64,000 nucleotides of DNA from Oscheius sp. JU75 (GCA_037178855.1 JASJZC010000001.1:1922001-1986000); one strand, 5' to 3'. Positions 33,927-43,959 are shown, counted from the first letter of the stretch. Notes: a model not told the origin generated them from the letters alone. Numbers and translations are program-made.

Positions 33927-36900
33927 ATGTTCTGGGCCTGTAGCTACCTGCTCAGTGCAGCTGTAAGTCTTCCAATATCCTTTAGTACCCACTTTTCCAG
34001 TTTTGCAAAAAACACCAGAAGGCCCTAACTGTCAACGGCCTCATTATCTGTTTTCTGATCAGCTACACCCTCATAGGCGGATTCATTTTCCTGCACTTTG
34101 AGCATGGATACCACATGTACGCCAAGCACAATGACACCGTGACAAAGAGGAGATGCATAGAGAATCTGCTGACAGGGTGAGCGGCTGTATAAATGTTGTT
34201 TTGAAAGGACCCTCCAATGTTCCATGACACCCATCCAGGAGATTAGATTTTAGCTCTCTTTTTTTGAGGTAACAAGTCCTGGATCAAGGTTCTGAATAAG
34301 GGAAACCATGTTTTTCTACTGGTGGGTTACAGCTCAGAGAAGAGTCGCGACTCAACTGAATAAGTCATCATTTGTTTAGCTCAGTTTGGCTCGAATCGGT
34401 ATTTTTTTCAGAAAAAAACAGATTCAAAATCGTTTAAGGTGCAATATCAGCGCATACCGCGAACCTTGAACAGAATACTTGAAACGGTACTTGGAACGCG
34501 CATTTCGGTCCGAAAATCTTTCGGGCTTAGCATTGTTCTGCACAGTTGTAGAGCAGCTCAAGTTCTACAACTTTGCAGAACGTCAAACCTTTTAAAAATT
34601 ACTTCTTGACCGCGTAAAGTTCACGATAAGAAACGGCAGTGTGGAGTAGGCTTCCATTGTAAAACTGCGTCGGATCCAAGAATCCGTGGGAAAGTTCTTC
34701 CACGTCCAAAAACAAGTTTCCCATATCAATCCTAACGTTTTTCTCAAGCTTCTGCTTCCAAATCCAGAGCCGTCCGCGACATGTCACCCCCTATCCGCTC
34801 CCTGGAGGATGCTAATTTCAACTTTGCTTTTTGCTAGGCGGCGGGTAGCACATGATTTTAAATGGTGGGATCTAGTATGTTTTTCCTCCAGATATCAGGA
34901 AGTAAGAAGCAAGATTGGCAACAAATCTCAAGGCTCATTTGTTTTTAGAAAGAGACAGAGCTTTGTTTATTGTTTAGGGCTCAGAGAAGGAGACAGATTC
35001 TCCCTAATAGTTCAGAGTTCGGGCTTTGTGATCTTTGACCCAGGGTTTTCCAGAAACCGAAGTCTTCGAGTTGTGAGGGAGTCAGACTTTGCCAGAACCA
35101 TAGCCGAACGATGTCTGTCCCATTCGGAGAATGATCCCCGGCTCGAGTGGTCTTACAAGACGGCAGCTCTTTACGGCTTTGGAATTCTGACAACACTGGG
35201 TAGGCTTTTTGATGAATTGAGGCCTGGCACCTCCACTGCGAATCGAAGTTTTTGAGTAATGCTACCCTAGTCAGTTAAAGCATTCTTTGGAGTGTCCCTA
35301 CGGGATGTCTTTGGGAAAATAAGATGGCAGTGACAGAGGGATGAAAAGACAGAGATAGAGGGACAAGGAGACAGTACCATTCTCTTTCAGGCTATGGCAA
35401 AGTCGAACCCAAGACCCTAAATGGCAGAATCTTTACCGTCGTCTATGGATTTATCGGCATACCCTTGACTGTCATCCTACTGACCAACATTGGACGTTAT
35501 CTAGAAACGGGAGCACTCAAACTACGAAGGCTGTGTATGGGGGTGAGTCTACTAACCTCTTAGCGTCGTTTCCTCTTCTTCTCCTTCTGCGCCTCTTTCT
35601 TCTCGATGTTTTGAACGCAAACTTCGAGCACGGCGAACTGGTTACAGTCGATTTTGTCGTCATTGCGCTCGAACAGCACCGGAAGCTTGCCAGAACTATC
35701 TTTGAAGTCTTTCAGGACTTCGGTCACGTGGTTCGCATAGGTCGGGGGTCTTCGGTACCTGAAAAATCAACTGTCAGTCTCTCTGTTTCTGTCACCAGAT
35801 CTGGAAGTCGACCGGCTTCCTCCCCAGACCAAAAAGCAACTTTGCCCTCTTCTCCCACATCTTCTGCTGCTGACAGTCCCAGTCGACCGGTAGGACCTGC
35901 AGCACAATCAGCTCGGTGCGTCCAGCTCCCCAGCCCAGATGGTGGAAAGCGTACTCCTGATGACAGAGGACGATCTCTTGTGGATCCACCTCGACTTCCA
36001 GCGATTTAAAGATTCGACAGTACCATTCGCGACGGGCATGAACCAGCTCCAACTGATCGTGTTTTTTTTTAGAAGCTCGTCCTCCTCGTCCTGGCTGAAG
36101 TAGTCAAGCTCTGTCATTTCCTCAGCTTCTTGACCGGTGGTCGTCGCGAAGAGGTCAGCACATCAACTTGAGCCCAGTGTCGTGGAAACTATTTGACTCA
36201 TCTGAGAGTTTCGAGAGTAGGGACACTTTTGGGAGCGAACTTACCTTGCTGAGAGCAATTAGGCGACTGCGAGAATTTCTGGAACTTCTATTGAAAAGAC
36301 AAACAGTTAGCAGTTATCGAAGAATTTCAAATTGCTTGTTTTTCTCCGAAAAAAATGTTCTCCGGAAAGTTAATTCGCCGCAGTTCCAAGGTCCCGACTC
36401 TCAAGAAAGGTATGCTCGCCGTGGTTCTCTCCATCCTGACAGTAGCAGTTACCGTCTCAACACTCTGATGCTGGACTCGATCTCCCCCTGGCACATTTCA
36501 TCTTATTCCGGAAGACCCTCGAACGATCTGCTACAAGTCCAACGGCAAATTTGACAGAAGTGGAAAGGTTACAGCTCTGAACTCGTGTGGACAACGAACG
36601 GATGGTGCAAGAGGCCGCTCTCTGTCTCTCTGCTCATCAATTTTTTTTAGCGACGACGCCGAGTGATCTCTACAGAAAGCATAACCGGCTCCACACTGAT
36701 GTTTATCGTCATAATCTATCTCATTCTTGGAGCCGTCTTCGTCCCTCTCATGCAGGGACAGATCGACTTCTTTAACGGGCTCTACTTTGCGTTCATCTGT
36801 CTGACTGCTATCGAATATGGGGATCTTGTTCCTGAAAAGTCTGTTCGTCACAGTTTATTTACAATAAGATTTTGTTTAGCAATTGGTACGTGCCGCTAGT

Positions 36901-38329
36901 CATCGTCTACGTCTGCATTGGACTGGCTATTTCCACGATTGCCCTAGACATTGGTTCTCTCTATGTCAGGAAACTGCATTACATTGGCAGGAAGTTGAAA
37001 AACATCGCGAAAATTAGAATATGGTTCGGAGCTAAAGAGTATGTTCGATGACAGAATTTTTGACATGGGTTTTTAGTCTGGAGGTCCAAGAACTCATCAC
37101 AGCTGTTGGACAAAACATTGGACTGGGAGATACTGTAATGCAGGACATTGATATTGACACGTTGGTCAAGGTGAGTCCGGATAAACAGCCAAAGACGACA
37201 AAGTAACAGAATGACAGAGATACAGAGAGACAATAACAGTATCCCATTCCTAAAGGTTACTCTCCACTCTGCTCTCCTGAACCCATTCAACTTCCGATCG
37301 AGTCAGCCTGCTCGGTGTCCAATCAGCTGGACCGCCTTGTTTCATGACTTATCCAATTGCTCTCCCACCAAATCAAAACACTAGGCGTAAATTGGATCAG
37401 CCACTCCGATAGCAACAAAAAGCGTCCCCTCCCTCATTTCATTCGAAAAATGTTCCACTTTGGAACACTGAACATTACCTCGACCCAGAGCAGTCCCAGA
37501 CGGGCTTCGATAGCCGTGACTGGTAAAAATGGTCCCTCTCCTTCTATCTTTTGAATTTCCTGCCATTTCCAGACCGCCATTCTAGTAAAGAAAGGTCTGC
37601 TCCCACGCGTCCCTCAAACTCTTCAAATTGTGGAGGGAATATGGCCGCCGGAGCTGGTGCCACTCTTCATGAAAGTGAGGCAAACTTTTGTCAACAGTAC
37701 AGATAATGTGTTTTTAGGACGGTCAGTTCCCGCTGTATGTGGACTCGGAGGACGATCTGCTGGAGTTCAAGCCCCCGAAGAAAACCGTCGTTCGTTTTGA
37801 GGTCGGCCTTTTTGGGCACTATACAGCGATTTTGACTGGCTTTCGGGTCTTTTCATGGTGGAAAAATTGGCGTGTGCAGAAAAATGCTGTACGCAAGTAT
37901 TGCGTATTTTCAAGACTACTGTAACCTTTCAAGCTGGTTCAGCATCAACAATTCATTTTTGGAGATTAGAAAAACGTTTCAGACAGCTGACCGCTACCGT
38001 ATCCTCGAATAGACTCTTCTAGAAATCTGTAAATAACAAAGAGGGTAATGAGCATGTCTTTTGCACCCATCCTAAGTTCGAAAAAAGCATGAGAGCACGT
38101 CTTCTCTTTGTCAAGAACTGATGAAAACTCTGAATTTCAGGACGAGATAACCTCGGATATTGACGATACCTTGACGAGTGAGACGACCCAAATGCACTCA
38201 TCTCGTCTCTCCCCGGTCATCCCTCTGTCTTCTGTCCCTCCTCTCCGCACTCTTCGTCGTTCCTTCTCCGATACCACTGCTGATGATGACGAAGAGGATG
38301 ATCGCACCATTTCTGACTCTCAACATTAG
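33927..38329 (+). CDS. Two-pore-domain potassium channel (TWK type)
   Basis: Exons: 33927-33962, 34001-34176, 35054-35199, 35391-35542, about 36389-36537, 36651-36838, 36880-37038, 37077-37170, 37573-37674, 37718-37801 and 38141-38329. Topology is that of a K2P subunit: helix 1 (VNGLIICFLISYTLIGGFIF), an extracellular cap, pore loop 1 ending TTLGYG across the 35199/35391 junction, helix 2 (VVYGFIGIPLTVILLTNI), helix 3 (STLMFIVIIYLILGAVFVPL), pore loop 2 (FICLTAIEYGD), helix 4 (VCIGLAISTIALDIGSLYV) and a long charged tail. Such channels set resting potential in neurons and muscle. Pore 2 has Glu-Tyr-Gly where Gly-Phe/Tyr-Gly is usual. The exon between helices 2 and 3 is the least certain. Introns hold an antisense gene and an antisense fragment. 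Confidence 0.85.
34535..34582 (+). repeat. Palindromic dispersed repeat, copy 3
   Basis: GTTCTGCACAGTTGTAGAGC followed by AGCTCAAGTTCTACAACTTT and GCAGAAC: nested inverted arms GTTCTGC/GCAGAAC and GTTGTAGA/TCTACAAC. This is the best preserved copy. Confidence 0.7.
34599..34787 (-). CDS. Orphan antisense open frame in a channel intron
   Basis: Sixty-two well-composed codons (for example KQKLEKNVRIDMGNLFLDV, then ELSHGFLDPTQFYNG) end at TAA 34601-34599. It reads like the last exon of a conserved gene rather than noise, but no upstream exon or known domain was identified. It could be a captured exon or a small gene. Confidence 0.35.
   Translation of the reverse strand: MTCRGRLWIWKQKLEKNVRIDMGNLFLDVEELSHGFLDPTQFYNGSLLHTAVSYRELYAVKK
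35560..36117 (-). CDS. Uncharacterised gene nested antisense in the channel gene
   Basis: Exons 36117-35796 and 35758-35560 on the minus strand. The start region is acidic (TELDYFSQDEEDELL). The body has HARREWYCRIFKSLEVEV, then CHQEYAFHHLGWGAGRTELI and FERNDDKIDCNQFAVLEV, and the C-terminus is a Lys/Arg-rich tail (EKKRKRR) that could be a nuclear signal. I do not recognise a family. The frame breaks once, inside a run of nine A residues (complement at 36062-36070): one more A would join the acidic start to the body (173 residues in all). This may be a sequencing slip, a real mutation or slippage at the homopolymer. The gene lies wholly within the intron after channel exon 4. Confidence 0.6.
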
Positions 38330-38615
38330 CCTTTTGTAAAAAAGTTTTTTTTGGTAAATGAAGTCTACAACGTTCTATAGGGTTATCTCTGTCTTTTGTC
38401 TCTGTTTCTATCTCTGTCTCTTTAGGTTTTTTTTTCGATGTACAGAGCAGCAGTACCATTTTGTTGTTTTCGAAAAAAAGGTCCTTATTTTGTTTGTTTT
38501 TCAATTTCGCTTACGTTTTTCAAAGTCGCTTACGCTCCTGGCTTATCTCCCTTATCAGCCGTTCTTCTCCCCTCGTCAGAACTTCCGAACGGCTTTTTTT
38601 TCTACTGCTTTATTG
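38330..38615. other. Short spacer, possible operon junction
   Basis: About 286 bases separate the channel stop and the next start codon on the same strand. The distance is compatible with a nematode operon or with separate promoters. No clear TATA box seen. Confidence 0.4.
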
Positions 38616-40538
38616 ATGTCTTCAGAGAACAAAGAGACAGGAGATTCTATCAGCTCTGCTGGTTAGTTCAAAACTTGACTAACCTAGGAAATAGAGACAG
38701 AGAGACAGAGCTGAAATAGGTCATTTACTTTGGAAAAGGATCCAGTGCAATCAGATGGTGAACTCACCCAAAATCTCATATTTTCTGTTTAACATCATCT
38801 CCATCTTTCAGCCATTACTATCTTTCATAGTAGTCTCTTTGCGAAGCGCAAGGACCTAGGAGAAGGGTCAGAAGCCTTTGTCTATGAAGTGGACACGGAC
38901 TCTTATGGGTGAGAAATAATCGAACTCTTCGCCTCCCTCATAGTCAGTTTACAGAAAAATTGCCGTTAAAGAATTCCGGGATCCTCTGAGGAGTGTAAAA
39001 GAAATTAAGACGCTCATCAGGGTAGGTTCATGTTTAATGTCTGTCTACTGTTTCAGTTTAACAATCACCAAAACATCGTTAGGATTCTTGGGGTGTTGGT
39101 CCCAGAACCTGAAGATGTGCCTCGTAGCGGATATGTGATGGAGCACATGTCTAATGGGAGCTTGCATCAAGGTGCAGGTTTATCTCTTTGTCCCTCTGTC
39201 TCTATATTTCTCTGTCTCGCTGTCGCTATGTCTCTCCACCTCTTAGTCTCTCTGCCTCTCTGCGTCTAAAGCCTATGTTAACAGCTCTAGTCTTTCAGTC
39301 ATTCACGGACCAACGGACTATAACCGGCAGCAAATCTACTCCTGGCTACTCCAAGCCTCGCGAGGATTAGCCTATCTCCATCATCATGGGCTTCTTCACC
39401 GTGACATCAAGCCTCACAAGTGAGTATACTCTGTATATAGCTCATAAGTTCAGCATGCTATTGGGTGACACCCTGAACACTTTAAAGCTTGCCGATTTTG
39501 GACAGGCTAGAACAAAAGACGTGGACGGCTATCTAACTGCGGGGTAAGCAGTATTCAGAAAATAGTACACCGGTTTAGCATCGGAACGATAGCCTATATG
39601 GCACCAGAAGTCTTGGACTTCAAGGAATACTGTTCGTCTGCGGATGTCTATTCACTTGCCGTCTCTGCTTGGGAAATGTTTCATCGAAAGTATGAGATAA
39701 GAACAGTTGAAAAATGACCGGCTTTCAGAGCACCGTACTACCAACAAACTGTTAATGTGTATCAACTTGGAAGAGAAATATGTGAAGGACTAAGGCTGGA
39801 AATTGAAACGGATATTGAGGAGGAGATGAAGAAAGTCATCATGAAGTATGTATCACTGTCTCTCTCTCTCTCTCTCATGTGTTCTTTTTCAGTTGCTTCC
39901 GCTTGGAACCCTGCAAACGGCCCAAAATAGAAGACATTATCAAGCTGTCCATCAAACTGGGACAAATAGATACCGTTGAGCAGGTGAAGCTTGGTCCGGC
40001 ACCACTGATGCGTCAAACAATCTGGACAGAAGAAGAGAGAGAGATCCCAGGAAATGGACAAAAAGATACCGATGAGCAGGTGAAGCTTGGTCCGGCACCA
40101 CTGATGCGTCAAACAATCTGGACAGAAGAAGAAGAAGAGAGAGAGATCCTAGCGAAGACAATTTTTGGAGTGGCACGGGGAGAATGCCTCGAAGGACAAC
40201 AGGCTGTCGGACATGTTGTCCTGAATCGAAAGAAGGCAAATAAGTCCTACTGGGGTGGAAACAAAGTCAAAGATGTCTGTCTGAAGAAGTACCAATTTGC
40301 TTGTTGGAATGGAAAAGAAGGCGTGGTGATTACGGCCGATGAGCGCAGGGCCTATGAAGACATTTACGAATGGGTGCCTGATCTTCTCAAAGGGAAAATC
40401 AAAGATCCGACGGAGGGATGTGACTACTTCAGCAACCCGTCTCACCGACCCTATCCAAATTGGATCAAACAAGCTTACACTGATGGCAGAAAGATGGTGG
40501 ACATTGGTAATCATCGCTTCTACCAGATTGGACAATGA
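38616..40538 (+). CDS. TAK1-like kinase fused to a SleB-type cell-wall hydrolase domain
   Basis: Nine exons (38616-38661, 38812-38908, 38955-39021, 39057-39171, 39299-39419, 39454-39543, 39579-39689, 39729-39845 and 39893-40538) give 469 residues in one continuous frame. Residues about 25-275 are a TKL-group kinase most like TAK1/MAP3K7: loop GEGSEAFV, ATP-site Lys in IAVKEF, HRDIKPHN, DFG and APE are all present. The last exon carries the end of the kinase, a duplicated linker (VKLGPAPLMRQTIW twice), and from about residue 338 a SleB/CwlJ-family domain: ARGECLEGQQAVGHVVLNR, SYWGG, YQFACWNG and IGNHRFYQIGQ. SleB enzymes cleave peptidoglycan in bacterial spores; TAK1 kinases relay innate-immune signals. 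Kinase and hydrolase share one exon, so the fusion is not an assembly of two transcripts. The first Glu of the ExxGE motif is Val here (it is Glu in the paralog at 42769), so hydrolase activity is uncertain. Confidence 0.9.
39966..40150 (+). repeat. In-frame tandem duplication in the fusion linker
   Basis: Two copies, about 96 bases apart in phase, share GAGCAGGTGAAGCTTGGTCC and continue through the GAAGAAGAG run. The copies are nearly identical, so the duplication is recent. It lengthens the linker between kinase and hydrolase by about 32 residues. Confidence 0.9.
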
Positions 40539-40585
40539 TCTTGTGTTGTTTGAAGAATGAAGTTTATTTTATGATCATAAAAACA

Positions 40586-41292
40586 TTACAATAGGTATAC
40601 AATCTGGACATACACAACTTGTATAAGAATAATGACGATTACTAGCCGAACTACTGGTTGGATAGGGTAGCCTCTGGCTACTGGGACAACCGTCAGTACT
40701 GGATTGACCCGATCTTCTCCCTCATATATCTTGGCGTATTTGGAGTTCCACAGGGCCGGAAAATGGGAACATGGGTGATAATAGACAGAGATAGAGAAGA
40801 GAGGATGAGAGCCAGTAGACAGTTTAGTTACTGAGAGACAGAGGGTGTGATCCTACAAAACACTGGGTTAAGTGACAAGGACAGGAAACAGCCCATTATA
40901 ATCCGTGGAAGAAATGACTGCAAACAGTCAAGGAACAGAGAATATCGAAATAAAGACCGAGTCCGAAGACAGGATGAAACAAAAACAGGGGCAGTGAGCA
41001 GTGTTCGGAAAGTCAGGATCAGATTATGTACTGTCTCTCTGTGCCTCTTAACCAAAATAAAACTCATAACTCTTCTGGCTTCTTCCTGCTTCTTCCTCTG
41101 CTCCATGATATCTAGTTCCTTCACGAACGACTCTTCTTCCTCCACAGCTACCAATTCCTGACTCTCCTTGTTTCCATAGATTCCGAAAAACGAATAGGCA
41201 TTGAGGGATGCCTCGAAGGGGGTCTTGACATCTTGATCGGGTCAAGAATCCTGGGGATGGAAGGAGCTGGCGAGGAGATTGTGACCGAACAT
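40586..41292 (-). pseudogene. Decayed full-length copy of the 8071 gene family
   Basis: On the minus strand, ATG at 41292-41290 starts a frame parallel to the 8071 gene, including PFEASLNAYSFFG. An in-frame TGA lies about 17 codons in. Exon 2 (ALWNSKYAKIYEGEDRV) is still open to TAA 40588-40586, but its acceptor has CCG instead of CAG. The stop and the lost acceptor both argue for a pseudogene. It sits directly downstream of, and convergent to, the kinase-SleB fusion. Confidence 0.8.
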
Positions 41293-42201
41293 CTTGAGAA
41301 GAGAGAATGAGAATGAACTGACTGGCCTTCCAAAAAGTCAATTTGTTTCAGAGCTTAACGCGATGACTTGGCCGGTTACCTAGATATAGGTTGCAATTAG
41401 TGAATCGAAGTTGTCAAACTTTCTATTTCGAAGTTTTGCATCGAAAATGCAAAATATTATTATCTATTTTAAAATGTCCTCGCGTCTCTGTCTGTCTGTG
41501 TAAGGCCAATATTGGCAATTAGTGTGCACTATTTTGTGCGCACGCCAATTGTTGGCAAGTCAAGCAAAATCGAGTCAGTTTAGGCAAGCGCGTCTTTGGG
41601 AGGATGTTGCTTTCACGCTACCTCGATTAGAGGGAATGCGGACAGATTGAAGTGGGAGGAAAGAGTCACGACAGCTGGACAGAAGGAAGTAGAAATCGAG
41701 CAGTTTTGGAAGGATTATTACTGGCATTGAACCCTGAGGGGCGATAGCATTACTTGGAGACATATGCATGGACATTAAGGGTTATTCATGAAGATTCACG
41801 GAGCTCTAGAGAAATGACAATAATGCAGAAGTCGAACCAAACCTCAAGAAGAAGGAGGAGGAACAACGGAAAGGATAAGAATGGAAATCGCTATCGGCTG
41901 GCTGTACGGCGAATAATAGGAAAGGTTCAGAGTCTCGTCGAGAATATTAGATGTGACATGATTAGAATAGAAAAATCCAAAGTTAACCCCTCGGTTGTTG
42001 TACAGAGTCCTGACATAGGTGATTCACATTTTATTGGTCGCTCTCTGACTTTCAGCCAGTGATAAAGGTCCAGCTCATCAATAACATTTCAATCTCTCCG
42101 CTGTTATCAGTACTGTATTATGAAATCATGTCTGAACGAGTATATAAGGGTAGTAAAGAGGACGGCCAATCTAACAGACACGCTATCGTCTTTTTGTTCC
42201 C
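41293..42201. other. Spacer with one copy of a 170-base repeat
   Basis: Apart from the repeat at 41480-41646, a frame at 41823-42062 begins with an Arg-rich stretch but has no domain and is not called. TATATAAGG is at about 42140. Confidence 0.4.
41480..41646 (+). repeat. 170-base direct repeat, left copy
   Basis: CGCGTCTCTGTCTGT..., GCCAATATTGG, TGTGCACTATTTTGTGCGCAC and GAGGGAATGCGGACAG occur in the same order at 43559-43731. The two copies bracket the stand-alone SleB gene. Confidence 0.85.
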
Positions 42202-42312
42202 ATGCCTCCGATTTCCAGGCGAAAGCTAGCCGCAATGCTCGACCTGTCTGTCAAATGGTTCAGTCTCTCTGTCTCCTTGACTAACCTCAGAGGATGTTGC
42301 TTCTCTGCATAA
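42202..42312 (+). CDS. Possible 36-residue gene
   Basis: A TATA-like TATATAAGG (about 42140), a short ATG frame beginning MPPISRRKLAAML, and AATAAAA about 20 bases after the stop make a gene-like package. The peptide contains no known motif. Low confidence. Confidence 0.25.
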   Translation: MPPISRRKLAAMLDLSVKWFSLSVSLTNLRGCCFSA

Positions 42313-42410
42313 GCCTAAACTTCATCAAATAAAATCCTCTTTGACTCAGTATTCAAGTTAAAGTCTCTCTGGCACTCAGCCAATGAGTCTCCCCGTCCCT
42401 GATTCAGTCT

Positions 42411-42504
42411 CTGCCGAGCCATCTTCTCATTCAAACTTTCTGATAACTGGACAGCGAGTCGAGCCTTGTTTAATTACCCAAGTTTGAGGTATTACAATGC
42501 TTTC
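42411..42504 (+). repeat. Interspersed repeat, partial copy G
   Basis: Carries the upstream block (TCTGCCGAGCCATCT) and the first part of the core (TTTAATTACCCAAGTTTGAG) but breaks off before the terminal hairpin. Located between the small frame at 42202 and the SleB gene. Confidence 0.7.
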
Positions 42505-42768
42505 TTCTTATTTTTTCCTTTCTTTCCAAAAACTTAAAAAACTCTTTCACAAGGCATCAGCTGTATCCCTCTGCTTGCTCTGATTAGTAATTGGTGCTCG
42601 CTTCCAGAGTCTTTTTCCGAAAATTTTTCCCAAATTTTCTCTCAAAATTACTCTGATAAAAGCAAGTTCTATAAGCAAAGCTCGAGTTCTCAAAACAGTC
42701 AGCTTCTAACTTTTCATCTCACTTCCAATTTCTCCTCCTTACAATATCGCTAAAATCGCTTTCAGAAC

Positions 42769-43188
42769 ATGCAAAATTGGAACTCTAGAGACCGCAGGAT
42801 TCTGGCCCTGACAATCTTTGCCGAATCTTGGGGTGAGGAGATAGAGGGACAACATGCCGTCGGACATGTCATTATGACTCGTGCCAGAGCAAATAGGCCC
42901 TACTGGGGAGGAAGTACGATTGCTGGTGTCTGCCTTCAGCCGAGTCAATTCGAGTGCTGGAACAACGGAGAGCCAGAAGTTAGCGGAGACAGTGCACGCA
43001 ATGCCTACAATACCATCTACCAATGGGTTCCTGAACTTTTGAATGGAGAAATCGTGGATCCTACAGACGGATGTGACCACTACAATAATCCTTCGATCGA
43101 ATGCGGAGCCAGAGAGCCGCAGTGGGTCAGACAGGCCATAAGATCCATGAAAATCGGCAATCACCGCTTCTACTATATTGGACATTGA
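42769..43188 (+). CDS. Stand-alone SleB-type cell-wall hydrolase
   Basis: One uninterrupted exon encodes 139 residues. The domain covers nearly the whole protein: ILALTIFAESWGEEIEGQHA with both acidic positions of the ExxGE motif, then VGHVIMTRARANRPYWGG, SQFECWN, a WVPELLNGEIVDPT block and IGNHRFYYIGH at the end. It matches the hydrolase half of the fusion at 38616 along its full length. No signal peptide is visible, so the product would stay in the cytosol unless an upstream exon supplies one. TTTCAGAAC before ATG is a good spliced-leader acceptor. The family is bacterial (peptidoglycan cleavage at spore germination), and the lack of introns fits horizontal gain. Two copies of a 170-base repeat flank the gene. 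Confidence 0.9.
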   Translation: MQNWNSRDRRILALTIFAESWGEEIEGQHAVGHVIMTRARANRPYWGGSTIAGVCLQPSQFECWNNGEPEVSGDSARNAYNTIYQWVPELLNGEIVDPTDGCDHYNNPSIECGAREPQWVRQAIRSMKIGNHRFYYIGH

Positions 43189-43959
43189 TACTGTGGTTGG
43201 AGAAATAAACTTCGAGAGCAATTTTGGAAACGGAGCAACAGAGAAACAAAGAGACACAACCATTTGCCAGACAAATCTACAGTAACCCTCAACTCACCGG
43301 CGCAAAATAGTCCACAATCTAGAGATTGACACTATGAATTGTCTCGCTGTAAGTGTGCTCATTCAGAGTCTCTCTGTCTTTCTGGCGTGAAGGGGACCGA
43401 GGCTTCTCTAATGCAGACGACAGCTTCACGGAAATTGCCCTTGTTCACTGAAGGTACTCTTCAAAATATGGCAAAAGACTGAAAGATACCATAGTCGATT
43501 TCATAGCCTCCTGTTGGCTTCTTGCTCGAACAGCGTCTCTCTTATCGTCTCCTTGTCCTCGCGTCTCTGTCTGTGTGTGTCTGTCTGAAGCCAATATTGC
43601 CATAGTGTGCACTACTTTGTGCGCACACTAATTGTTTGCAAGTCAAGTCAAAGTAGAGACAGTTCGGGAAGTAGCTTCGTTGGGAGGACGTTGCTCCTGT
43701 CACGGTACCTCGATTGGAGGGAATGCGGACAGATAAAAAAAATGAAAAGTAAGGATTAAATCTAAGATCACTACAGGTGGCAAAGAAATAGAAACAGGGC
43801 AAAGTTCAAAGGGATCAGAGGTTGCCATTTTATTGCCATTGAGCCCCTAGGGGCGTTACTTCTATTCCAAAATTTTCCAACTGTAATTAACTAAGAAAAA
43901 GGTATAAATGCAGTGTGCCAATGCAGCAAGGCCATTGCTCCTAGTGCCAGTGGGCGAGG
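43189..43959. other. Spacer with the right 170-base repeat
   Basis: Non-coding apart from the repeat at 43559-43731. The sequence just beyond both repeat copies (ATTGCCATTGAGCCCCTAGGGGCG here) also has a relative at about 41710-41750. Confidence 0.45.
43559..43731 (+). repeat. 170-base direct repeat, right copy
   Basis: Second copy of 41480-41646. It lies 230 bases upstream of the casein-kinase-like gene and may contribute to its promoter. Confidence 0.85.

Noticed and set aside
41754-42062. Arg-rich plus-strand frame of 102 codons
   Set aside because: It overlaps repeat-derived sequence, and neither a domain nor a good splice or start context is seen.
38616-43188. Bacterial contamination as the source of the SleB sequences
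   Set aside because: The fused copy shares one exon and frame with an intron-containing eukaryotic kinase, and the free copy lies between nematode-type genes on the same stretch.
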